This document shows, in pieces, positions 35,581-47,000 of a stretch of DNA of 64,000 nucleotides. Within the stretch, counting starts at the first letter, position 1. Every line of letters starts with the position of its first letter. The DNA lies in NCBI GenBank assembly GCA_930367205.1, contig OV884011.1, positions 46,885,754 to 46,949,753 of the forward strand. Reading direction: 5' to 3'. The stretch comes from Acanthosoma haemorrhoidale. Its lineage: Eukaryota > Arthropoda > Insecta > Hemiptera > Acanthosomatidae. The position numbers were made by a program, and so were the translations under genes. The notes beneath the pieces were generated by a model. That model did no database searches, was not told the DNA's origin, and saw only the letters and a program-made list of their open reading frames with translations.

Positions 35581-37879
35581 CAAATTTGCCTGTTTTTATT
35601 AACCTAACCTTCTATTGCAAATAACAACAGTGAAGTTTTTTTTATTCATGACTCTCATGTTTTTCAATTGCCTGTCTTCTGCTATTTGTGTCCTGTTGAG
35701 ACTAACTGCCATTGCGCTTTTGAGAACCTGAGATGTAAATTTGATTTTAGGATAAAATCCCCTCTTCCCCCTGGTGCCTTAGAAAAGGGTGGAAACCTGT
35801 AGATAGCCAATCTCCCCATGAGACGTAGTGCCAAACTTTGAAATAAACAACACTACTGTTGTATTCTCCAAATATTAAAATTCAAAAAGGGTTGGTGATT
35901 GGATAAAAAAGAAATAACATTTGTCATATAGAACACCAATATTAAATTACATTATTGATCTGAGTGATCACATCTTGATTTGTTTATTTGCCTTGGCTTT
36001 TTGATCGGGACGTTGCCTATGTGAAAATCTTAAGGCAATAAGACTATCTTCGTTACAGCCAACTTCAAGTCTATCCAACTCCTAAAAGAATTACTGTGAA
36101 AATACATAGCTTATATCTTATGTTAATGGACAGTCTAAGAAACATATCAATTTTCAAAATGCATTCAATAGTTCCATAGAGTTTATCTTGTACAAACAAC
36201 ATGTTCCTTATCCGGCGATGCCAAAATATTTACCTATCCCAATCTTCTAGCAGGCAGAAAAATTAATGAATTGTATCTATAGTGTAAAATGGAATTAATT
36301 TTAATTACAGGTAATTATGAGTAAATTAAAGCATACAATTTATAAAGTAAAGTCTTTTAAAAATTCACTATATTTATTTAACTGAAAACCTGATTATAAA
36401 CAATATTTTTAGTTTAACCTCCAGGAGCAAGAATAAATTCATTCATAGGTGAATCTCCTTTTGAGGGAGCATCCGGTGTCCGAGGGAAAACATGATCTCA
36501 AATCCACTCCGCAGTACCCAATGGACTACTCTTGTGAGTCGTTCATTGTGATGAAAAATGTAAGTCTCACTTGAAATTGCCATGACTTAAGGTTAGAAGG
36601 AAGGTCTGTCGGAATGAGTTTTGTCCGTTTGAAGATAAAATCTGTTTCACCCTCTCCTTTTCTAGTTAAGATTGTATCACCCATTATCCTCCTTAAAATC
36701 AGCCTTGTCTTATTACAAAGTTTTGGCCGGTTGAAGTTCTGACACTAATGTCAGTCTTTAGCCCCCCCCCCCCCAATGCTGATTGGGGCTGTACTTGAAC
36801 TTAGAATATATATATGGTGTTACTGTTCATTTTAGTGGCCCCTATGGAAAACTATGGATTTGACGATTGAATATTAGCCGTTATCTATTATTTTTACAAG
36901 TCAACCCCTCTCCTAGGAGTGTCTTACATCCTTAGTATTTTTTCCTGAGTTCAAGTCACATGCCTACCATGTATAGATAATTTAGTTGAGGTGTTAGATT
37001 GGAATAGGGTGGTATATTTAGGTTTAAATGACACCAATTGTTACTTCAAACAGTTTGGTCAGCCCCACGATCCGGCCTGTAAAACAACTTTTATTTACCT
37101 GTGTTTTCAGTCCTCCATAGGTTGTTATTGTTTTGTGGCACCTGAGGATGACAGAGATGGGCAGTAAAAAGTGCTTGCTGGAAATAAAGAAAACCATTGA
37201 AGAGACACAGGAACAATTTGTGTCATTCAAGCCAAACAAAATTGACTTGTTTACAGTTGTTCAACCATTAGCGTCATTGAGGTCCATACTTCTTCTAATC
37301 TACTCTCGCTTTCTTTTCTTCTTCATTCGTTGATTTTTTGCATTATTTATTTCCATATCTTCTTATTTTCCTTTTGTTTTTGATTTCTATTTAAAAGATA
37401 TAGGTTTTTATTTTTCTTAATTCTACTGAAGATATTTATATATTATTTACAGTTAACAAACTTTCATCTGTATTGTTTGTAATTCAAAACTGTTATTGTT
37501 ATTTTGGTGACATTTTGAAATACTCAAGTCTGTCAGTGACTGCAATAAGTATTTTAATTATTTTTTTCATAAGTTAATTTTTTTTTTAATTTTGTTCTAT
37601 TTGATATTTATTAATTCATAAAAGTCTTAAGATGAAAAATTGCAAATTTATTTTAAAACTACACTGTTTTATTCAAATTATGTCTTATCATCTATGATGC
37701 TTTGTTATTTTAGGTCTTTTGAGTAGCATTAACAGTTATAAACAATCTTGTTATGCTTTTATACCTGTAGTAAAATAAGCAACTCATTGCTTTTATCTAT
37801 GTATATTTAATCACATCGTAGAAGTAATCACATTTTAAGTTAATTGATCAGATACTCCATTTTAAGTATATCTTCCAGA
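35581..37879. other. Intergenic, contains a dispersed repeat
   Basis: Between the BRCA1-like gene and the secreted-protein gene. It contains the family A repeat (36120-36715), a C-tract at 36762-36774 and short frames around 37024-37333 without domain character. No exon was recognised. Confidence 0.5.
36120..36715. repeat. Dispersed repeat (family A), copy 1
   Basis: It aligns by eye with 52672-53245 over about 580 bases in the same orientation. Shared words include ACAGTCTAAGAA, ATCCACTCCGCAGTAC, GTCGGAATGA and TTTCACCCTCTCC. It has no open frame. It is probably the non-coding part of a retroelement or a non-autonomous element. Confidence 0.75.
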
Positions 37880-37939
37880 ATGCTGTCCAATAAAATAATA
37901 ATTGCAATAATTTTTATGTTATTGAGATTAACTGTTTGT
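37880..37939 (+). other. Signal-peptide exon of the 37.9-42.7 kb gene
   Basis: It encodes M-L-S-N-K and then a hydrophobic core of about 12 residues ending in cysteine, with donor GTAAGT immediately after. The ATG at 37880 is the only one in frame. No strong promoter element is visible upstream. Confidence 0.65.
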
Positions 37940-40900
37940 GTAAGTATTGTGAAAATATATTAGTTTAAGTGGATTCATTGATGATAAGCAAAAATATTCA
38001 TTTTTGTATATTTATTATTCATTTTCAGATAGTTGGACAGAAGAAATTTGCGGATCTTTATTACATGAAAAACCATGTATTGGCTTTGAGTGAAGGTGAT
38101 GGATACACTTAGATTATTGGTTCACTATTTAATAATTTATGACATTTCCAAAACTTTGTTAAAAAACAGAATTAATTTTAGCTCTTCTACTTGATAAATG
38201 TCTTGCTTTAAAATTTCACCAAAAAGCCAAACAACTGTTGACATAGTTGTATTAAAATTATTCCCTCTTTTATTTTATAATTGAATAATAAAGAAATCAA
38301 CTATTTTCTCTAGTAAAAGGACACATATGTATTCTTCTGATCTTAAAATTTGTTTACCTGATCTAATAAAATAATATACTTTAAATCAAAAGTTTATAAC
38401 AGAAGTTATTAATAGAATTGAAAGTGGACTCTTTGGTGGAAGATATATACTTCACTGGTGGTAAGGATGTCAAACATTGGTTGAAGCTACCTTCAGTTTC
38501 GGTGCTTTATCTGGTCGGGATCAAGGAAGCAGGTCTAAGCCTCATCTCTGTAACAAAAAAACTAAGCACTCCTTTTTATCAAGCAGTCGAACAACAAATA
38601 GGTATTTATTTTTAACATTTAAATACAATCTTAAAATATGGTTCCATTTTCTAGTCTTTTTTTGATTCAAAACCTAGAATTATATGTCTATAAAGTTTTT
38701 TAATTCCCCTGTAAGCATTTTTCACTTTCACTATAGCCAATTGATAGTTCATTGAACGTGAATTTTTTGTACAAAGTCTAAAGGAATACAAAAGGTCACT
38801 TTTTCCTCAGTTCGAGAAAAATGTATGTTTCTATCTTAAACTTAAAACGGACCAAAAATTTCATGGGTTTTTTCCCTGAATTCTTATATTTTATACTAGA
38901 ATGTATAAAATGTCTTCTCTTTGATTAAAAAATGTATTGGACTTTAAAAGTAATTTAAATAATAAAAAAATAAACAGGTCCATACAAATTAAAATCAACA
39001 AATACTAAATGTTTTAGTCTAATGAGTGAATTAATTTATTACTCAGAATTTTCAGGTTCTCTCATTTGAAAATGTCATCTGATACTTAAAAATAAAAATT
39101 TAGTTACAATAATGATTAGATGAATCCATTAAAAACGGTTTAAGCTGCAATAATCTAAAATTTTCTTGTAAATATTCTGTATCTTACTATTGATTATCTT
39201 GCTTATAAGTTTGTGTTTTCCGACATATTCAATCTAAATTTACTTGTATTTTAAATACAACACAAAAATTATTTCAACTTTGGATATTTATTATTAAAAT
39301 TAAATGAAATCTATTTTAGATGAAAATGATCCTATTACACAATTATTTTTTTAAACTAGATATTGGAGAAAACATCTCTTCAACTATAGTGTTCAAGAGC
39401 ATAAATTCTCACCTGAAAAAAGTTGATAATATTGTAATGACCGCTACAGAGTCTGCAAAGCAAGAAATTATATTATACAAGATACATAATTATAAATTGG
39501 TCAGTAATTGAACACAAATAAAATATCTTAACTTTATAAAACTATTCAGTTATTATTACTAATTAATTATACTGGCAGGATCAGGACTTGAACCTAGGAC
39601 CTCCCCAAAATTCAGTCAGGGGCTCTCAACTGAGCCTTACGACCTTCCCAATATGAATTCTGTTTGGCCAAACTCTTGCCAATACTAAAAGCAATGAACC
39701 CAGTGGGCACCAATCTATTAAATTATTTATGTTTGCAGGTGAGGTTTTGGTCTTGGAAAAGATATGCGAAAGTGCAATCTCTTTTACATTTTACTGTAAT
39801 GAGAGAGGATAGAATAATCATTCTCGACTCAGATGGAATTACCGCATACTTGTATAAGTTTTCTATAGATAATGATTCCGTTCATATTAGGTATTTTTGC
39901 TGCTATAAATAAAAAAATTGTTAAAAATAACTATGGAGTTTTTAAAGACAGTAGAAGTCACATTTTTCTTTATTTTTATTTGTAGGGAACTTGAAGTATT
40001 TAACTTTCTGGAATGGCCCGTGAAGATGTTTGTTTCTATTTTGTTTCCTCAGCCTTACTTATATGTCTTGGAAAATGGAAAATTAGGTGTGTACAGGTAT
40101 ACACGTTTTTGCTCGGAGTCTTGGACTGGGGAATTTATGAAACAGACATCAATCGAAAATTTTGGGATCACCAATGTGACCCCTTTTCAGTCTAATGGAA
40201 GGGAATATTTAGCCCTCTCGGGGAAGTTGGGTGGCATCCTGAGAGTAGATGCATCAGAAAAAATTGTTCAGGAGTTGGAAATTGGTAAATTTATTTTCAT
40301 TGATAATTTAGCAGAGAATTATCTTAGAGCTTTGATAATTTATTTTTTTTATTTGTAGAAAACGTAGATGAATGGCTTGTCATACACACTGGGCCAGAAA
40401 GGGAAAATACTCTCCTGTTTTGTAAAACATTGGACAAAGAAATTAAAATTTTTTATAATACCGGTTTCGGATGGAAGGTTCATGCGAATCCATCTTGTTA
40501 CAAATTCGATAAAGAGCAAAATAAAAGTAAGGTTATAACTGTGGTTGTGCATTTGTGTAAGTTTCGGGGTATTCAACAAGTCTGTGATCAAAAGGCTTGA
40601 GCTATAAATAATAATAGAGTGTAGTATATTATTAATGCTTTTTTAAATTATAATAATTCTTTCCATCTTCTTTTAGGAATAGAAACGGACACCGATCTTG
40701 ACTGCTTAAAAGACAAAAAATGGGCTGGGGCCTTGTCATTGGAACTGGGACAACTCCCGACACTGATTTTCAGCCAGAGGAAGTTCTTTGGAGAGATGTA
40801 CCATATTATGGTCAGTGTAAAAAGACACATACTGTCGATGGAGGAGATGCCTGGTCAGGCTATAGTACGTTTGTTCTTTATTAACCGTATTAATGTTCGG

Positions 40901-42724
40901 GATAATGCTAATGATTATTTTATTATACTTTCCAGCAAAGGTTGAAATTTTTAATGTGATGTCAACTTAGTGCTGTCTTTTCTCAAAATTGGTTGCTTAC
41001 ATGTACTTTCTTTGTTTTTCATCACATCAAAAATCTTAGGAATTTTTAGTGATAGCTGTATTAATTATTGGGACTTGATGAAATTTATAGGATCATTGGA
41101 ACTACTTGTCCAAGATGAGGAGCAATTTGAAAAATATAGTTGGTGACATCAATACAAAAAAAGAAGTGGAAAGTACTTGCAATATTGTCAACATGCTCAC
41201 AGAAATTGAAAATATTGCTGCAAATGCGAAGGAAAAAGTTTTGTACAGTTGCCCTGTCCAAGGAGTTAGTGATAAAAGGTTTGATATGTTGTAATTATTT
41301 AATTTGCTTAATCACCCTGGAATTTCTCCAATGTTGTGCAAAGGTGCTTTATGCTTTATGTTTATTATCAAGTGACTCTTGTCCCAGAATAATGTTAATT
41401 TTTTTATCTAATCATTCATAAACTTACAGTGTTGAATCATTCAATGATGTAATTAAAAGTGAACAAGCATTAGAAGGGAATATGGTTGAAGGCCAAAAAC
41501 AAGGTAAATTCATTACAAAAAGTAATTTACCTAATTATTTCAAATATAATAATTTTTTTATTATTGTTTAATTTGTTTTCATTAGAAGGCAATGATGATA
41601 TTAGTAAGAAACAAAGCTTAAAAACCAAAGCTTTTTATTCCAACATTCACCCAATTTCACCCGATATGGAAATAAAATCATCCCCTTTCCAGGTAATTGT
41701 ACAATTTATTGTAATGTCTTTGTATAACCAATGCTAAAACTGATCTATACTGTTGTCGATTATTAATTAGTATCCAATGAAATAATATACTGACAGAATT
41801 ACGCAAACCTGGGCCTCCATATCCGGTTGGGTTCTCTGCCAACTGAGCTAGACCAGGAAGAGGTTCCGAGGTACCTTGCCAATATGAACTCTCTGTGGCT
41901 AAACTCTTGCAATGACTAGCATCTGGTGGATATTAATTATTAATAATATTGGGGCCTATACTACAGTGAATATTGGCATTATTATTATTATGTTATAGAT
42001 ATTATAATTACTCTATTATAAAAGTCTAACGGCTTAAAAACTACCAAACTAATTTTAATTGGTACAAATGTGTTATGCCCACAATGAACCACTGCTACTA
42101 CCAAAAATGTTACAAATGCTATTTCAATTTTCTCTATCATCCATATATACCTACTATCACACTTCCTAACTAAGTAAATAACAAACTTTTTTTCTAATAA
42201 TGAACAGTTACTCGCTTTTATTAACCATTCATTTAAAAAAAACCAAAAAACTTTCACCTGGGTTAACTAAGAAAATCAACAACATTTTCTTAATATGGGG
42301 ATTTATTCTTATGTCAGCCAAATGATCCATTTTATATAAAAAAAAAAAATTATTTTTCCTATTTTTGTTATTTTAAACACATTATTGATCTATATCTAAG
42401 GAATTAGGGTGGTTAAAGGGATGGTAATTAATTTGTAGAATTTTCATGATGGGAAGATAAAAACACCAACATGTATTAGACCTAATCCTGTAAGCTGTAT
42501 TAGTACAATGTCTCAAAATCCCAAAATTGACATGAGGGAACTTGTGGGCAACATCTAGTTAAAAATACAATACTATTACTAGCAAATTAACAATAAATTA
42601 GTGTAGTACTTAAATAGTTAATAGTTATAATGCATTACTAATATCGCATTAATGTTATTTTTAGGAATATGTGCCAGCCATATCGATAACAGGATTACCT
42701 AAGAAACAAGATGATATTATATGA
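37880..42724 (+). CDS. Unrecognised secreted protein, 12 exons, 562 aa predicted, repeat/propeller-like
   Basis: Exons: 37880-37939, 38029-38095, 38416-38601, 39360-39499, 39739-39890, 39986-40284, 40359-40526, 40677-40864, 41091-41278, 41430-41503, 41586-41692, 42665-42724. They total 1689 nt with phases consistent at every junction. Exon 1 is a complete signal peptide (KIIIAIIFMLLRLTVC after the start), so the product enters the secretory pathway. The middle (about residues 100-400) alternates beta-like strands and loops, for example NGREYLALSGKLGGILRV. That weakly resembles EAR/EPTP-type beta-propeller repeats. The C-terminal 150 residues are more charged and helical (exon 9 heptad-like), ending KKQDDII. 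There is no second membrane segment. AATAAA lies near 42749. I do not recognise the family; the exon structure is well supported, the fold is a guess. Confidence 0.75.
39570..39695 (-). repeat. tRNA-derived SINE in an intron
   Basis: The minus strand carries an A box (GGCTCAGTTGAGAGC, around 39621-39635) and a box B (GGTTCAAGTCC, 39584-39594) at tRNA-like spacing, followed by unrelated sequence. It lies in intron 4 of the secreted-protein gene. The acceptor and anticodon stems do not pair, so it is not a tRNA gene. Confidence 0.7.
41795..41930 (-). repeat. tRNA-derived SINE, second copy
   Basis: A minus-strand A box TAGCTCAGTTGGCAGAG (41834-41850) with a decayed box B downstream. The tail shares CTTGCCAATATGAA and GGCTAAACTCTTGC words with the copy at 39570-39695. 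It lies in intron 11 of the secreted-protein gene. Confidence 0.7.
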
Positions 42725-42746
42725 ATTATGAGATTTATAAATAGCA

Positions 42747-42756
42747 AAATAAACCT
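42747..42756 (+). promoter_or_regulatory. Candidate polyadenylation signal
   Basis: An AATAAA hexamer about 25 bases after the stop codon of the secreted-protein gene, as expected for a short 3' UTR. Confidence 0.5.
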
Positions 42757-42759
42757 AAA

Positions 42760-43839
42760 TTATGTAGAAAATAATCACTTGCTGTGGTCATAGTAGTCAT
42801 CACTATAGTTATAATTTACGATGAATGATTAATAGAGGTTATTTTAATAAAATTATTATACTTAATATTAAGTAACAACTTTGAAATGTTTCCTTACAAA
42901 CCAGTAGATTAAGTTATTATCCTTAGTAAAAGGTAATATACATTTTTTTTTCAGAGCAATATTAATGATTTGTTTTCATAAAAAATATTAATACATACTT
43001 GTTTTGTAAAAGTGATAAATTAGACTTTTTCAATGTCTCTTGTTGGTATGTATAAATCCATTATGTTTTATAAAATAAATTTATTTGTTATTAAATATTT
43101 ATATTTTCATTATTATTATATCATGACTAATGCAAGAATTTGAAACCCTCCAATTAATGATGTACTATTATTTTTACCAATCTAATCAACTTCATACTCC
43201 AACTGGAAGTTTTTTTTATTTCAAAACCTTTAAACAAACAATACAATGTACAAAAAAGAAAAATAACAAAATATTTGGAATACAATTTTCTCCTCTTCCT
43301 GCATCTGGGAGGTTTTTCTCCTGACTGTTTATGGTAAGGTAACCCACTTTAATGTCTTCCTGAGGAGGTCCTTCAAATGTCAATGTCCAGTTCTGAAAAG
43401 AGACAATTTTCTTCCTCTAAGAAGCTCATGACATGCTCATTGGTTCTATAAATCTTCAGAAAATCTCTATACCCACAATTTGTGATTACTTGTAGTTATT
43501 CCTCTTGTATACTTAAGCTGTAGTATATGCTAGCTTAACTGGAGACAGGAGAATGGGCAAGAGGTGAGAAGTGCCCAAACAACCAAGGCAGAACCAGTAT
43601 TCTATGTTATCAGTTAATGGAATGATTGATGTGGACATCTGTTCTGATGTAATATCGGTCCAAACATCAAACCACTAGTAGCAAGAGTGGTTCTGAAACT
43701 GATTCTGTTGGAAGTATTAGTATTTTTGTTCCATTCTCATAGCCAGTTGTCTTGATTTGAGTGATAAGAACGGCACTCAGGACACGCATCCACTTGCCTT
43801 ATTTTCATTAACCAACGAACTAATTAAAATACCCCTCAG
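42760..43839. other. Intergenic, nothing recognised
   Basis: AT-rich to about 43260, then mixed composition. Only a short frame at 43130-43324 occurs, without domain character. Confidence 0.5.
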
Positions 43840-44058
43840 TTACATGACGTAAAAATTAAAATCTGGCGGCAGGAGGGTTGACTTGCGCCGGGTCCCTGGA
43901 ACGTATTGATCTTCAGAGGCTGGTTGGATACTTCTCCCAGTTGGTTTTGGATTACCGTAGGCGGAAGGCAGCTCTGGGCTGAGACGCATCCATGTGTCAA
44001 CTCGGCGCTTGTCAGTAAGGTACAAAAAAAAAAAATAAAAGTAAATAAATATATACAC
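43840..44058 (-). CDS. Possible C-terminal exon of a minus-strand gene
   Basis: The minus frame from about 44020 to the stop at 43840 encodes a hydrophilic tail that includes TWMRLSPELPSAYGNPKP and then GTRRKSTLLPPDFN. Base composition is clearly more GC-rich than the surroundings, and a long T/C-rich tract lies upstream on that strand, as before a splice acceptor. The best acceptor (AAG) is weak, and no partner exon was found further right. It could also be a piece of an old repeat. I do not recognise it. Confidence 0.35.
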   Translation of the reverse strand: MYIFIYFYFFFLYLTDKRRVDTWMRLSPELPSAYGNPKPTGRSIQPASEDQYVPGTRRKSTLLPPDFNFYVM

Positions 44059-47000
44059 TTAACTGTCAGCTGTAAATATAGGCTTGATAATGTTAGGAAA
44101 TGTATTTTTATTTTTTATTTTAATCATGTCGTCTTCCCTCAGATTTAGTATTAATTGTCATGCTATTGTATTTAAAATAAATAAATAATTTATTGATAAA
44201 ATTCATAGAGATATCAGGAAAATTATTTTGTTTTGAATGCATATTTCTTGTGATGAAAATGTCCAGAATGTTTACATAAGTTTTGCAACTGTTAAACTGG
44301 CATAAATGAGATGTTTATTAACGTAAGCTCTCCTTATTGTTAAACAGTTGTGTTTCATCGGCTTCTGAAACAATTGGCTTACTGTGCATCTGTGTTATCA
44401 GTTGAGGTAATGGAGCGGGGATCCGGTTATAATTGGTTTGATGATTTGTATCGATCTCAATGATCTGTTACCAATTTACGGAATGATTATGTCAAGGTGA
44501 CACGTCGCAAAAGCACGCAAAAGAACAAAAATACAGCATCACTGTAAGCAACAAGCAGATAAATATTCAGATTTATTTATATATTTCATGAAGATTTGAT
44601 AAATACTATATCAAAGATGCAGTCAGATCTTAAGAGAAGAACTTATGAAACATTCGCAATACGGGTAATGCTTTTCTTGCTAGAATAAACAAACAACTCG
44701 AAGATAATGCTATTCAAACCTAGACTTTTTGAATTCCTTTCCTTTTACATTCGACTTAGTATTTCTTCGAATAAGTGAATATTCATGCTATAAATCCCTT
44801 TAATTAATCACTACACCATATAAGACCTCTTGATTCAGAAAATAAAAAAATATTGAGTAGTACTATCACTAATGAATCTTACAATGCTGTACGTTTGATG
44901 TTGAGACTGGTTACTTCAATAATCATGTCATTGTCACTTGTCGATCAAATAGAATTGTAAGAATCTGAAAGTGTTTTGAATTTTTAAGTATAATTGAATT
45001 TCTATTATATATAAATATATGAGAGATTTCATAAGAATCATTAATAAATGCACTTATGCATCAATAACGAATGTAATGAGGAGTTTATTTAAAATTCATA
45101 TATTTAGCAATATGTAAGTGTATAAAAGATTAGTTGTGTTAGTGGCAACAGTGCAATATGCCGCCTGAACTCGGTGGGACTCAGTTGCATCACAAATTTA
45201 TAACAAAACGTTTCGGTTAGATTAAATACAGGTTTTTGAACGGTTCTGTTTTTAACATTAGACTATCGGGAGAACCCTAGAAAGAAGAATGGAGTAAAGA
45301 AAAAGAAGCATCTACATTCATTAGATTCACATATCAGGTATTATAGCAGAAATGTTATGATCAAATTATGTTTAAATATTTATGCATACTATTTATGAAT
45401 TCAACTCATGTTAGTTCCTGATTTTGGTTGAAATCACCATTAAGTTGAAACATATTTTCTGAAAATAACAACGCGTTGGTGATATTTTGTCATACGATCT
45501 TAGTCAGAGAATACAGTTAACCTTTTTCAGCCATCTTGTACAATCAATCGTTTTTTTGTTTTTCCCCCCCAACGGAAGATACGTAGTTTTCTATACTTTA
45601 ATGTAATACATTTGGTCGATAACCAATTTTTATAGTGTGCTGTTTTCATTTTGGTATACATTTTAAATTTATTTTTCTCTTCTCTTTACTTTGTGGAGGA
45701 TATCAATTAGGCAAATGAAATAATCAAGTCGCAGGATGGTGTCAACAATGTTCAGAAACTAATGGATTTCCTTTCTCATTTCAAACAGGGAAATAGTATT
45801 GAATAAATAGGATGTTTATTTGATTTTATCATATATTTAAAAACATGCGGTTTTCTTGATCATTTTGTCATTCATATGAATTGTAATTAATGGCAATTTT
45901 ATACTTTCAATTACTAGGAAATTTTCAAGCTGAAACGCTTAAGTTACTTATATAGTATATTTTGTTTGGAAAATATGTTTCTTGTTTTATTTCTAATTTG
46001 GTAATAACAAAATTCTTTATTGCTTACTGTTTCATTTGAAAATTTTGAATTTTCTAAAAGCTAATTTGGCGAGGTGGTAATATAGGAGTCACACCCAGTT
46101 GTGAAGGAAAAATAATAATAAGAAAGTATGAGGATAAAGTTGCCAGAGGAAACTCTTATTAATAATTTACTATATGTGTAATGTATTAATAATTTAACAC
46201 TTTTTTTTTTTATTTGCCCAAGCGTTAGGGGATGGAACTTAATTTCTTCTCAAAAAATGTAAATTCAGTTTGTTTACCTTATTATAATATTATTTAATGA
46301 TGTAGCTTTTAAAAACAGCAATGTAAGTCTAAACAAATTATAAACTGAGCTCATGAGAAATTGAGTTTTTTTTTGTTTTCTACAATGGCCAACATCAAGA
46401 AAAACAAAAGAACTGTATTTTTACCGCTCAAGGTGGTAAGAGGTATAATCAACAATTCTGTATATCGCCGAATAATTTGCTCTAAGTCAAATTGATTATG
46501 GAGGATAATGGTTTGGGAGTTTCGAATAGGAAGTGTTTCGAAAAAAGTATATTTCTAGGATTGGGAGAAGTTAATTTGGCCTATAAGAAGTCATAAGATA
46601 GAAAGGTTTGTTTGGCTTGTATACCGTTTTGATCTCAGAAAATTTCGGAAAATTGGTTGTTTGATATGAGTTGTGGTAATGAAAATCACTTCACGTCTGG
46701 GCCTGGCTGTTCTAGACAAAAGACTACAGGTTGCTAGGTTACGTAGACAAAATATTGCAGGCTGCTAGGTTACATACCTGCCATCTGACACTAGTTTGCA
46801 AATAATATAATCATATTAACATACGATCTCGCATGTTTGCATATATAACACATGGTTGGTATGGTGGTGGGGGAAAGGCACACATTATAAAAATACGAAC
46901 TATCACTGTTCACTAATAATAATTTTTCTACTCCCTGCAATACCTGACAAACCTGGTGTTTAACACTATAACCCCCGCTCCGTTCCCCCATCGATGGCAG

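Noticed and set aside
39320..39359. Earlier acceptor for exon 4 of the secreted-protein gene
   Set aside because: It runs into an in-frame TAA; the acceptor at 39359 keeps the frame open.
39570..39695. tRNA gene
   Set aside because: A and B boxes are present but the stems do not pair and the body continues as a repeat; a SINE explains it.
45123..45225. TATAAAAG followed by ATGCCGCC, considered as a promoter and start
   Set aside because: The frame stops after about 20 codons and no downstream exon could be joined.
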